A stretch of 7,594 nt of DNA from assembly GCA_030590585.1 (NCBI GenBank), contig JAUUYD010000100.1, forward strand, positions 1-7,594, written 5' to 3'. Positions 1 to 6,228 of the stretch are shown in pieces (the stretch's first letter is position 1; the number at the start of each line of letters is the position of its first letter). Both the position numbers and the translations under genes were made by a program. The stretch is from Spirochaeta sp. GTDB lineage: Bacteria; Spirochaetota; Spirochaetia; Spirochaetales_E; Spirochaetaceae_B. The notes beneath the pieces were generated by a model that was not told the DNA's origin, did no database searches, and was given only the letters and a program-made list of their open reading frames with translations.

Positions 1-75
1 ATATTCCGATCTAGGGCTCCCTGATAAGGATTGGTATGGGTGACGGTACCGAGGGTTCGAATCCCTCCCGCTCCG
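1..75 (+). tRNA. 3' part of a class II tRNA, probably tRNA-Ser (5' end outside window)
   Basis: The T arm is clear: stem GAGGG (51-55), loop TTCGAAT (56-62), stem CCCTC (63-67). It is followed by the acceptor 3' strand CCGCTCC (68-74) and discriminator G75; no CCA is encoded. An 18-nt variable region (33-50) folds with GGTA pairing to TACC, which marks a class II tRNA. The long arm together with G73 points to serine. A tRNA-Ser of about 90 nt would start roughly 15 nt before the window, so about 15 nt are missing. The anticodon is uncertain: the only 7-nt loop with the invariant T33 is CTGATAA (21-27), which would read GAT (normally Ile), and its 5-bp stem has one mismatch and one wobble pair. 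An alternative pairing, CCGAT (6-10) with ATTGG (30-34), leaves a 19-nt loop. The T arm and acceptor are certain, serine identity is likely, and the anticodon is unresolved. Confidence 0.75.
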
Positions 76-83
76 TCTTTTTA

Positions 84-201
84 CCCCCGTGCCGATCCGT
101 GGGTCCCGTGTTAGAGACTGTCGCCTAACCCCGCCAGATCCGGAAGGAAGCAACGGTAAGCGAACGGTTTCTGTGCACGTCAGGCTCCCGGGAAGCGGGG
201 G
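84..201 (+). ncRNA. ffs: Signal recognition particle RNA, small bacterial (4.5S) type
   Basis: This is the RNA scaffold of the signal recognition particle; with Ffh it targets membrane and secreted proteins to FtsY and the translocon. The conserved domain IV hairpin is visible: TCC, GGAA tetraloop (142-145), GGA, followed by the Ffh-binding internal loop AGCAACGG (149-156). The ends pair with each other: CCCCCGT (84-90) with GCGGGGG (195-201). Inner helices such as CGTG with CACG support a single long hairpin. At about 118 nt it matches the E. coli 4.5S class and lacks the Alu domain of the 6S-type SRP RNAs. It starts only 8 nt after the tRNA, so the two are probably one transcript processed into two RNAs (inferred). 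Confidence 0.93.
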
Positions 202-207
202 TTTTTT
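195..207 (+). terminator. Terminator of the SRP RNA
   Basis: The 3' strand of the SRP RNA terminal helix (GCGGGGG, 195-201) runs straight into six T (202-207). The RNA's own closing helix therefore acts as an intrinsic terminator stem. This would separate the tRNA-ffs transcript from dnaX. Confidence 0.7.
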
Positions 208-230
208 CTTCTCTAAACCTTCATTGGTGC

Positions 231-259
231 TTGAGAGCCCTTTCGTTTCCGGCTAGACT
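231..259 (+). promoter_or_regulatory. Candidate sigma70 promoter for dnaX
   Basis: TTGAGA (231-236, 5/6 to TTGACA) and TAGACT (254-259, 4/6 to TATAAT) are separated by exactly 17 nt. Transcription would begin near 266-268, at or next to the dnaX ATG at 268. It lies after the ffs terminator, where a dnaX promoter is needed. The match is by eye and unconfirmed. Confidence 0.5.
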
Positions 260-267
260 GGTAGCCC

Positions 268-2076
268 ATGGAATTCGAGGTAACAGCAACACGTAAACGT
301 CCCAGAACTCTGGCGGAAATGGTCGGCCAGGATTTTGTTGTGGCAACCTTAAGCAATGCGCTTACTATGGACCAAGTGGCTCATGCATATCTTTTTTCCG
401 GTCCCAGGGGAACGGGGAAAACCTCTACAGCCCGAATTCTGGCACGATCCCTGAACTGTGAGTCCGGGCCGACAGCGGCACCCTGCGGGACCTGTTCCTC
501 CTGTGTGGATATTACCAGAGGATCCTCTCCCGATGTTATTGAGATAGACGGAGCCTCAAACACAAGTGTCAACGATGTTCGGGAAATCAAGGATGAGGTG
601 CTGTACGCGCCGCAGAGTTCCCGTAAAAAGATCTATATTATTGATGAAGTCCACATGCTCTCAAACAGTGCTTTTAACGCACTGCTTAAAACCATAGAAG
701 AACCGCCGCCCTACATCATTTTTATATTTGCAACCACGGAAATTCATAAAGTTCCGGCAACGATCAGATCCCGTTGTCAGCAATTCAGGTTTCGGCTTTT
801 TACCCCCGAATTGATCCGGGATAAACTCGTTGAAGCTGCCGGTGAAATGAGCCGGGAGTTTGAAAACGACGCATTATTCTGGATTGCCAGGGAAGCCGGC
901 GGTTCAATGAGAGATGCCTATACGCTTTTTGATCAGGTTCTTTCCTTTTCCGGTGAGAAAATCACCCTGGCCGGAATACGGGAAAAGATGGGCCTGGTGG
1001 GACTTGAAAGCACATCAGAGCTTATGGATGCGGCATCGGCGGGTAACAGGAAACGCGCCCTTGAGCTGCTGGATGAAATTATCGGATCCGGGACGGCGGT
1101 GGAACAGATTCTTGTGGAACTGGCGGATTTTCTTCGAAACCTTACACTTCTGGCCTATGGTATCGAAAAAGAGTCTTTGCTGGGATTGAATCCTGAACGT
1201 TTTCCCCAAGGCCCGAGAAAGGCCTGGGATACCAGTCGTCTGGAAACCGCAGCCGAAGAGGCCTTTTCTCTTTACAGGGATATTCGATACTCACTGAACC
1301 CAAGATATGAGCTGGAGTTATTTGTCGGCCGTCTTTGCAGTTTAACAGATCGTCTTGAACCCGGGGATGTTCTGGAGAGAATCACTACGCTTAGAACTGA
1401 ACTGCTCAACGGCGGCTGGAGTGAAACCGGCGGGGAAGAAAATTCTTTCAATCCTGACGGTAAAAAAAAAATTCCTGAACACGGGACTGCCGCCGGAGTA
1501 GTGCAGCCTGCTGCAGGAAACACCGGTGCCGGAGAAAAGGAAGCCGAACGGTTTTTTTCAACCTTTAAAAAAGGCGTTAAACCCGAACCGGAGCCATCAG
1601 CAGCGGTTTTACAAAGCGGCAGCACGCCAGGTGATAAGGTTCCTTACAATCCGCCTGAGATTACGGAAGAAAAGATTGTTCCAACAGTGCCCCGGATGGA
1701 AGAACCTTCATGCGCGGTCCCTGTTGATATCGGAACGAACCCTGTTGTCGCGGAACCTGCAGAGGAAGAAAAACAGACCTTGCTGATCGGGGAAGTCCGC
1801 CGGAGAAACCTGGCATTGGCTGCCGCTCTTGAAAAGGCCCGGTGTTGGGAGTGGACGGATCATTCTCTTCTGCTTATTTTTGAATCATCTTATGAAGCGG
1901 CTGTGGTGAAGAATGAATCTGAAACTCTCAAACAGGCAGGTATAGAAGCTGGACTGCCGCAGTTTTCAGTCGATACCATAACCGAAGCCCCGGGAAATGA
2001 CAGAAAAATGAATGCGGAGAGCCCCAGGGTTGAATTAATCCGGCAGGTTTTCCGAGGTCAGATAGTAAAAGGATAA
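268..2076 (+). CDS. dnaX: DNA polymerase III tau/gamma subunit (DnaX)
   Basis: DnaX is the ATPase of the clamp-loader complex, which places the beta clamp on primed DNA and ties it to the replicative polymerase. The 602-residue product has Walker A GPRGTGKT (45-52), the four-cysteine zinc module C64/C73/C76/C79, Walker B IIDEVHML (124-131), sensor 1 ATTE (155-158) and the SRC arginine-finger motif (168-170). The clamp-loader collar domain follows to about residue 375. Residues about 400-500 form a low-complexity linker, and the last 100 residues resemble the tau-specific C-terminal region. An in-frame TAG at 262-264 makes ATG 268 the earliest possible start. There is no convincing Shine-Dalgarno sequence, consistent with a near-leaderless mRNA. 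A ten-A run at codons 399-402 may also yield a short gamma form. It leads a tight cluster with ebfC and recR, a common bacterial arrangement. Confidence 0.97.
   Translation: MEFEVTATRKRPRTLAEMVGQDFVVATLSNALTMDQVAHAYLFSGPRGTGKTSTARILARSLNCESGPTAAPCGTCSSCVDITRGSSPDVIEIDGASNTSVNDVREIKDEVLYAPQSSRKKIYIIDEVHMLSNSAFNALLKTIEEPPPYIIFIFATTEIHKVPATIRSRCQQFRFRLFTPELIRDKLVEAAGEMSREFENDALFWIAREAGGSMRDAYTLFDQVLSFSGEKITLAGIREKMGLVGLESTSELMDAASAGNRKRALELLDEIIGSGTAVEQILVELADFLRNLTLLAYGIEKESLLGLNPERFPQGPRKAWDTSRLETAAEEAFSLYRDIRYSLNPRYELELFVGRLCSLTDRLEPGDVLERITTLRTELLNGGWSETGGEENSFNPDGKKKIPEHGTAAGVVQPAAGNTGAGEKEAERFFSTFKKGVKPEPEPSAAVLQSGSTPGDKVPYNPPEITEEKIVPTVPRMEEPSCAVPVDIGTNPVVAEPAEEEKQTLLIGEVRRRNLALAAALEKARCWEWTDHSLLLIFESSYEAAVVKNESETLKQAGIEAGLPQFSVDTITEAPGNDRKMNAESPRVELIRQVFRGQIVKG
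1462..1478 (+). promoter_or_regulatory. Candidate slippage/frameshift site making DnaX gamma
   Basis: Ten consecutive A (1462-1471) lie in register as AAA AAA AAA ATT (codons 399-402). A -1 slip, or one extra A in the transcript, reads AAT TCC TGA and stops at 1476-1478, giving a 403-residue protein ending KKKNS. Loss of one A reads nine more codons and stops at a TAG (1498-1500). The break lies just after the collar domain, where gamma ends in E. coli and Thermus. Downstream, CGCCGG (1491-1496) can pair with CCGGTG (1523-1528) around an inner hairpin TGCAG/CTGCA (1502-1515), a possible stimulatory structure. Slippage itself is inferred. Confidence 0.6.
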
Positions 2077-2080
2077 AAAA

Positions 2081-2401
2081 ATGAACCCCATGGATATCAT
2101 GAAGAACTTTGAGAACCTCCAGTCGAAGATGGGTGAAGCCCAGGAGAAGATGAAAACCCTGAGATCTGAAGGTGCCTCCGGCGGCGAACTTGTGAAAGTA
2201 ACAATAGATGGAACAATGGAAGTTGTTTCAATGCAGATAGATCCCATTGCCGTCGATCCCAGGGATGTAAAGATGCTTGAAGAACTTGTGGGGGCTGCCT
2301 TCACTGATGCTGTCCGCAAGATGAGGGAAGTCCTTCAGCGGGAGATGTCCCAGATGGCCGGAGGGCTGAATCTTCCACCGGGATTCATGGGCGGGCAGTA
2401 G
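2081..2401 (+). CDS. ebfC: YbaB/EbfC family nucleoid-associated protein
   Basis: This small DNA-binding protein (106 residues, typical for the family) forms dimers that bind duplex DNA and coat or shape the nucleoid. In Borrelia, EbfC is a global regulator. The N-terminus (about 1-32), rich in Met, Lys and Glu, is the family's helical arm. It is followed by the beta-strand core (GELVKVTIDGTMEVVSMQID, about 35-54) and the conserved DPRDVKMLEELVGAAFTDA helix. The C-terminal tail is Gly- and Met-rich. The start is supported by AAGGA (2069-2073), 7 nt before the ATG. The SD overlaps the end of dnaX, so translation is probably coupled. Its place between dnaX and recR is the classic one for this family. 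The symbol is by family; ybaB is equally valid. Confidence 0.95.
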   Translation: MNPMDIMKNFENLQSKMGEAQEKMKTLRSEGASGGELVKVTIDGTMEVVSMQIDPIAVDPRDVKMLEELVGAAFTDAVRKMREVLQREMSQMAGGLNLPPGFMGGQ

Positions 2402-2989
2402 GTGGAGCGTCTCGACCGCCTTATTACCTATTTTTCCCGGCTTCCGGGAATCGGAAAGAAAAGTGCCTCCCGCATTGCGTATTGGCTTTTGGAGACCGAC
2501 AGGTCTTATGTAAAGGGTTTTTCAAAGGACCTTGGAGAAATCCGGGACCATATCGTTCGCTGCAGGGAATGCGGTAATTATGCCGAGTCCGATCTTTGTG
2601 ACGTCTGTAACTCTCCGCTGCGGGAGCGTTCCCTGATGTGTGTCGTGGAACAGTCCAGAGATGTCGAAACAGTTGAGTCCACCGGTGAGTTTCGAGGTAT
2701 TTATCATGTACTCCACGGAGTTCTTTCCCCTCTTGACGGTATCGGTCCTGAGGAGCTGGGACTTGGCAGGATGCATGCCCGTATCAAGTCTGAAGGTGTC
2801 AAGGAAGTCATTGTTGCCACCAATCCCACTCTGGAGGGCGACTCCACCGCATTGTACATCGTGAGATTACTTTCCGAGGATGGTATCAGGGTAAGCCGTA
2901 TCGCATCGGGGCTTCCGGTGGGGGGTGATATGGAATACGCCGACAAGCTCAGCGTGGCCCGGGCGTTGAGGGCGCGTCAGAATTTATAA
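2402..2989 (+). CDS. recR: Recombination mediator protein RecR
   Basis: RecR works with RecO (and RecF) to load RecA on SSB-coated single-stranded DNA during gap repair. The 195-residue product has the usual RecR layout. There is a helix-hairpin-helix with LPGIGKKSASR (14-24), a zinc finger C54-x2-C57-x8-C66-x2-C69, and a Toprim domain from about residue 78 (MCVVEQSRDV). The C-terminal motif GLPVGGDMEYAD, shared by RecR proteins, follows. The start is GTG, immediately after the ebfC stop with no gap, and there is no strong SD. Translation by coupling to ebfC is therefore likely. The next in-frame ATG would cut away the HhH region, so GTG 2402 is the right start. It ends just before a hairpin terminator. 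Confidence 0.96.
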   Translation: MERLDRLITYFSRLPGIGKKSASRIAYWLLETDRSYVKGFSKDLGEIRDHIVRCRECGNYAESDLCDVCNSPLRERSLMCVVEQSRDVETVESTGEFRGIYHVLHGVLSPLDGIGPEELGLGRMHARIKSEGVKEVIVATNPTLEGDSTALYIVRLLSEDGIRVSRIASGLPVGGDMEYADKLSVARALRARQNL

Positions 2990-2992
2990 AAA

Positions 2993-3013
2993 AAGACCGC
3001 GTTACGCGGTCTT
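2993..3013 (-). terminator. Intrinsic terminator between convergent recR and glycosidase genes
   Basis: A perfect 9-bp inverted repeat, AAGACCGCG (2993-3001) with CGCGGTCTT (3005-3013), closes a 3-nt loop. On the minus strand the stem runs directly into a T-rich tract, complementary to the A run at 2988-2994. This makes a strong terminator for the minus-strand gene. On the plus strand the nearest T run is five T at 3021-3025, so termination of the recR transcript there is probably weaker. Confidence 0.85.
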
Positions 3014-3032
3014 CCTGGAGTTTTTCTCTTCC

Positions 3033-4457
3033 CTAAAGCTTATCAATCAGCATCGAACACTTGCCTGACGGAATGGGAAGGGTCTTCTTCTTTCCTTCAT
3101 CCAGAAGATGAATGGAGAAGTAGTAGAGCTTTTCCGATTCAAGGCGGATTTCCCAGCCACGGCTGGATTTGTTGCTTACGATGGTGATTCGATTCCGTTT
3201 CAGCGGAAGTTCCTCGATGCCCATCAGCTCAAGGGTTGGGACATACCAGTCAACGGTTTTTCGGGGGAGACTTACATAGAGGCCCACGATATTTTCAATC
3301 ATCAGAGCGATGGTGGATAAACCGGCATAGGCCAGATTCAGGGGTTTATTCCAGGCTTCGTTTTCTTTCCAGACCGCCGGTCCGTCTTTGAACGGTTTGT
3401 ACGCCTGCCAGAGGGTTCCTTTTTTGTCCCCGTCGGGATGAAATGTATCAAGTATAAAGTACATGTGGCGTATAGCCGCTTCCCTGGCAAACTCGTATTT
3501 CCCGTATTTTTCCAATCCCTTGATAACCATGTAAGTGTAGAAAGGAATAACAGAACCACGGGCCCCGGCTCCTTCTTCGTTAAAAGCGGGCTCATTGGCC
3601 GCCAGGGTGGGGAAGGGGTTTTCAGTTCCGAAAACCTTTGGATCCTGAAGATGACCGAACAGTCCTTCAGCTCTCTCTTCGTTTGGAATTTCAGCAAGCA
3701 GTGGCCAGAAAGCGGAGATAGTTTTTATTTTTACCCGTTTTTCCTCTGCATCCAGATCATAATAAATTTTGTCTTCAGGATCCCACATGAGTGAATTGAT
3801 CCGGGTTTTCAAGGAGAAATACTGTCTCTTGTAACGGAAACCCAATTCCTTATCGTTGAGTATGTCGGCAAGGGCCGACATGTATAAAGCGTTTATTGCC
3901 ACCTGGGTGTTGAAATCCAAAGGATACTTCACATTATCCCGGGGGGAATTTTCCATCATGGTTGCTTCCAGGGGAGGGGCAAACATACCGTTTTCTTCCT
4001 TGAAGTTTCCGGCCAGCCAGTCGTGGTAGGCCATGAGAGAGGGCATGACTTCCCGTACACGTTTCTTTGCACCGACTTTGTGATAAAGGTTGTATTCAAC
4101 CCATGCCAGAAGCGGCGGGGCGAGACCTTCAGGATTTCCTTCTGTAAAAATGGGCTTGCCTGATTCCAGGTCATAATTACCCCGTATTGCACCCGATTCT
4201 TCCTGGAGATTGTAAAAATTGTCTATCATGAGATGAACGGGATATTTCTTGTTGAAATAAACCAGAAAGAAGGAGGAAATGCAGCTTTCATACAGGCTGA
4301 GGTAATTCCCTTCGTGATACGCATACAAAGGATTTTTAATGCCGATGGTCGGATCGGCCTTTCGCCAGAAATCGCTCATCCACGCCCATGTGCGGTCGTA
4401 GATATCGACAAAATCCTGATCATAATAATGAATTTGAGGGAATTCTTTTTTGAGCAC
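3033..4457 (-). CDS. Trehalase-like (MGH1/GH63-type) glycoside hydrolase family protein, active site altered
   Basis: The 474-residue protein has no signal peptide and is probably cytoplasmic. Its order of motifs fits the (alpha/alpha)6-barrel glycosidases related to trehalase (GH37) and GH63. These are a first helix pair ending IDNFYNLQEESG (78-89), GLAPPLLAW (111-119), MMENSPRD (167-174), LMWDPEDKIYYDLD (223-236), FWPLLAEIP followed by HLQDPKVFGTENPFP (250-283), ARGSVIPFYTYMVIKGLEKYG (299-319) and GTLWQAYKP (347-355). Relatives usually have SGMDNSPR with a catalytic Asp, WD in the first helix pair and WE-x-Y with a catalytic Glu. Here they read MMENSPR (E169), YE (56-57) and WQ-x-Y (Q351). 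Substrate is unknown; an oligosaccharide or trehalose-like sugar is a guess. The start is GTG at 4457, with GGAG (4463-4466) 5 nt upstream. The alternative is a non-catalytic sugar-binding relative. Family is fairly sure, activity unsure. Confidence 0.75.
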   Translation of the reverse strand: MLKKEFPQIHYYDQDFVDIYDRTWAWMSDFWRKADPTIGIKNPLYAYHEGNYLSLYESCISSFFLVYFNKKYPVHLMIDNFYNLQEESGAIRGNYDLESGKPIFTEGNPEGLAPPLLAWVEYNLYHKVGAKKRVREVMPSLMAYHDWLAGNFKEENGMFAPPLEATMMENSPRDNVKYPLDFNTQVAINALYMSALADILNDKELGFRYKRQYFSLKTRINSLMWDPEDKIYYDLDAEEKRVKIKTISAFWPLLAEIPNEERAEGLFGHLQDPKVFGTENPFPTLAANEPAFNEEGAGARGSVIPFYTYMVIKGLEKYGKYEFAREAAIRHMYFILDTFHPDGDKKGTLWQAYKPFKDGPAVWKENEAWNKPLNLAYAGLSTIALMIENIVGLYVSLPRKTVDWYVPTLELMGIEELPLKRNRITIVSNKSSRGWEIRLESEKLYYFSIHLLDEGKKKTLPIPSGKCSMLIDKL

Positions 4458-4462
4458 TATCT

Positions 4463-4466
4463 CTCC
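4463..4466 (-). promoter_or_regulatory. Ribosome binding site deciding the GTG start of the glycosidase gene
   Basis: The minus strand reads GGAG, then 5 nt, then GTG. This supports GTG 4457 as the start codon although it is not ATG. Confidence 0.75.
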
Positions 4467-4493
4467 GTTATAATTACTATCCGGAATTCAGAA

Positions 4494-4522
4494 ATCATAG
4501 TGGATAAAATACCGAAATTCAA
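4494..4522 (-). promoter_or_regulatory. Sigma70 promoter of the glycosidase gene
   Basis: On the minus strand, TTGAAT (4517-4522) and TATGAT (4494-4499) are 17 nt apart, a close match to the consensus. Transcription would start near 4487, leaving a leader of about 30 nt that contains the GGAG site. One DnaA box lies in the spacer next to the -10, and another lies immediately upstream of the -35. Confidence 0.7.
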
Positions 4523-4531
4523 TGTGGATAA
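4499..4531 (-). promoter_or_regulatory. Pair of DnaA boxes overlapping the glycosidase promoter
   Basis: The minus strand reads TTATCCACA (4523-4531), an exact match to the DnaA box, and TTATCCACT (4499-4507), 8 of 9. They have the same orientation, with starts 24 bp apart, in an AT-rich intergenic region. The sequence match is direct; DnaA binding and any effect on the promoter are inferred. Confidence 0.5.
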
Positions 4532-4591
4532 CAAATAATTTCAATAATGTATGAGTATAATATCTCTAAAACGGATATCCCGGGGGTTTTT

Positions 4592-4600
4592 TGTTATAAT
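4592..4600 (+). promoter_or_regulatory. Extended -10 promoter for yigZ-thyX
   Basis: TGTTATAAT (4592-4600) is a perfect TGnTATAAT extended -10. No good -35 is found 16-18 nt upstream, which extended -10 promoters can tolerate. Transcription would begin near 4607. Confidence 0.55.
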
Positions 4601-4705
4601 TCTCAAAAAAATAACCGATTTACGATTCGAAGCTCTGCACGGCCAGGGCGGCAGCTCCGGTTTTCGGACTCTTCCCCCTGAATCACCCTGAGGTTAAACT
4701 GAGAC

Positions 4706-5326
4706 ATGCCCGAACTCTGGATTCCGTCAGGGACGGGACATTCTGATTTCATTGTGCGAAAATCCCGTTTTATCGGTGAAGCCCGGAAGGTGAATGGTTC
4801 TGAGGCGGCTCGCAACCGGGTGAAGGAACTCCGGCAGGAACACTCCCGTGCCGGACATGTGGCCTGGGCTTATGTTCTTGGAAAGGATGCCGCGCTCAAG
4901 GGGCTGAGTGATGCGGGAGAACCCCGGGGTACTGCCGGACGGCCGATTATTGATCCCATTACCGGCGGAAATCTGACTGATACACTGGTTACGGTAGTAA
5001 GGTATTTCGGCGGGGTAAAACTTGGAACCGGTGGTTTGACCTCGGCGTACGGCAGAAGCTCCCGGGGGGCGCTTGCCGCAATGCCGAGAATTCTTCTGAT
5101 AGAACGAGTTCGGGTTGAATTGGATATTAAGTATCCGATCTATGAAAATATTATACGTCTGACTAAAGAGGCCAACGGGTTGGTATTGGAAGAAAAGTTC
5201 GAATCCAGCATTGCTCTGGTGGTGAATATTCCGATTTCTTCTCTGGAGTATTTCCGGCAGAAGGTGGGGGATGCCGGCAGTGGTGCTGCCGGGTTTGAGG
5301 TCAGTCGTAATGAGGCTGAAAAATGA
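4706..5326 (+). CDS. yigZ: YigZ/IMPACT family protein (UPF0029 plus DUF1949)
   Basis: The 206-residue length is typical of bacterial YigZ. The N-terminal UPF0029 domain shows KSRFIG (19-24), SDAGEPRGTAGRP (68-80; the family consensus is DDGEPSGTAG-P) and VVRYFGGVKLGTGGL (97-111). The C-terminal ferredoxin-like DUF1949 domain spans roughly 140-200. The molecular role of the bacterial members is not settled; the eukaryotic relative IMPACT regulates the Gcn2 kinase, and binding to RNA or the translation apparatus has been suggested. The start ATG has a GAGG (4690-4693) 12 nt upstream, rather far, so initiation may be moderate. thyX follows after 28 nt on the same strand with no terminator between, suggesting one transcript. 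No functional link between the two is known to me. Confidence 0.93.
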   Translation: MPELWIPSGTGHSDFIVRKSRFIGEARKVNGSEAARNRVKELRQEHSRAGHVAWAYVLGKDAALKGLSDAGEPRGTAGRPIIDPITGGNLTDTLVTVVRYFGGVKLGTGGLTSAYGRSSRGALAAMPRILLIERVRVELDIKYPIYENIIRLTKEANGLVLEEKFESSIALVVNIPISSLEYFRQKVGDAGSGAAGFEVSRNEAEK

Positions 5327-5342
5327 CATTACTTAAGAAGCT

Positions 5343-5348
5343 GAGGAG
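5343..5348 (+). promoter_or_regulatory. Strong ribosome binding site of thyX
   Basis: GAGGAG lies 6 nt before the ATG at 5355. It fixes this start, which gives the protein about 17 residues before the point where many ThyX proteins begin (LDKGFV). Confidence 0.8.
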
Positions 5349-5354
5349 TCGATA

Positions 5355-6191
5355 ATGGGTCATTGTGTAGTTCCTGCTGCCGAAGAGATTCTTGACCGGG
5401 AATTTCCAGTACTGGATAAGGGTTTTGTTCGGCTGGTTGATTATATGGGTGGTGACCAGCGCATCGTTCAGGCGGCAAGGGTTTCTTATGGAGAGGGGAC
5501 GAAAACAGTTCGGGAAGATGCCGGATTGATTGATTATTTGCTGAGAAACGAACATACATCACCATTTGAGCAGGTGATTTTTACTTTTCATGCAAAGATG
5601 CCGGTTTTTGTCGCCCGGCAATGGGTGCGTCACCGAATGGCCCGGCTGAATGAAATATCCGGCCGTTACAGTGTGATGCCTGATGAGTTTTACATTCCCG
5701 TCCTTGAAGATGTGGCAGAACAAAGCACTGATAACAAGCAGGGCCGAAAAAATGAAGCCATGGAAACTGTACGCGCAGAGGGTGTCCGTGAGTCTATTAC
5801 AGAGCTTCACCACCAGGCATACGCGGGGTATAAAAAGCTTCTGGAGGAAGGTACCGCCAGGGAGCTGGCCCGTGTGGTATTACCTCTGGGACTGTATACG
5901 GAATGGTATTGGCAGATTGACCTTCATAACCTGTTCCGCTTCCTGAAGCTTCGTCTCGACCCTCATGCCCAGAAAGAAATCAGGGCATACGCGGCGGTGA
6001 TGAAGGATCTGGCTTCGAAGGTTTCTCCTATGGCTTTTGACTCTTTTGATCGTCATATGCAGGGGGGGGTGCGTTTTTCCGACCGGGAACTGGATGCGTT
6101 AAACAAGATGCTTAAAGGGGAATCCCATGGTTTGACGGGAAAAAACGCTGAACGTTTTGAAATGAAGCTGTCTGAAGGCCGGCAGATTTAA
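5355..6191 (+). CDS. thyX: Flavin-dependent thymidylate synthase ThyX
   Basis: ThyX makes dTMP from dUMP using FAD, NAD(P)H and methylene-tetrahydrofolate, leaving tetrahydrofolate rather than dihydrofolate. The signature RHR-x7-S is present as RHRMARLNEIS (92-102), followed by GRYS (103-106). Other family blocks are LDKGFVRLVDYMGGD (20-34), RNEHTSPFEQ (64-73) and the C-terminal DLHNLFRFLKLR (189-200) with DPHAQKEIR (202-210). These include the conserved arginines expected at the FAD/dUMP site. At 278 residues it is longer than compact ThyX (about 220), with extra sequence at both ends. No thyA is visible here, so this may be the organism's dTMP source (inferred). It ends convergently 14 nt from the next gene's stop. 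Confidence 0.96.
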   Translation: MGHCVVPAAEEILDREFPVLDKGFVRLVDYMGGDQRIVQAARVSYGEGTKTVREDAGLIDYLLRNEHTSPFEQVIFTFHAKMPVFVARQWVRHRMARLNEISGRYSVMPDEFYIPVLEDVAEQSTDNKQGRKNEAMETVRAEGVRESITELHHQAYAGYKKLLEEGTARELARVVLPLGLYTEWYWQIDLHNLFRFLKLRLDPHAQKEIRAYAAVMKDLASKVSPMAFDSFDRHMQGGVRFSDRELDALNKMLKGESHGLTGKNAERFEMKLSEGRQI

Positions 6192-6205
6192 GAGGTAAAA
6201 GCCCT

Positions 6206-6228
6206 TCAATCGTCCTTTTTACGATTGA
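6206..6228. terminator. Hairpin between convergent thyX and acidic-protein genes
   Basis: TCAATCGT (6206-6213) and ACGATTGA (6221-6228) form a perfect 8-bp stem with a 7-nt loop. It overlaps the last codons and stop of the minus-strand gene and lies 14 nt after the thyX stop. Neither side has a classical T tract directly after the stem, so termination is possible but weakly supported. Confidence 0.4.

Larger units (their letters stand above)
4458..4705. other. Divergent intergenic region, AT-rich
   Basis: The region between the glycosidase start and the yigZ-family start is 248 nt and clearly more AT-rich than its flanks. It holds a minus-strand promoter, two DnaA boxes, and a plus-strand extended -10 promoter at 4592-4600. 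The remainder, 4607-4705, would be a leader of about 100 nt for the yigZ-thyX transcript. I see no riboswitch or small gene in it. Confidence 0.7.

Noticed and set aside
1552..1572. T7 (1552-1558) and A6 (1567-1572) runs in dnaX as further slippage sites
   Set aside because: They are shorter than the A10 run and lie inside the linker, past the point where gamma would already have ended; they were not needed to explain anything.
1272..1625. 117-codon minus-strand frame inside dnaX
   Set aside because: It is a shadow of the dnaX linker, with Ser/Pro-rich composition and no motif.
4556..4561. Second TATAAT on the plus strand upstream of the yigZ-family gene
   Set aside because: It has no -35 at 17 nt and no TG extension in register; the element at 4592-4600 is better.
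4727..5329. 200-codon open frame on the minus strand opposite the yigZ-family gene
   Set aside because: It is a full antisense shadow of a gene with strong family motifs, has no recognisable domain, and its translation is low-quality (Pro-, Ser- and Arg-rich).
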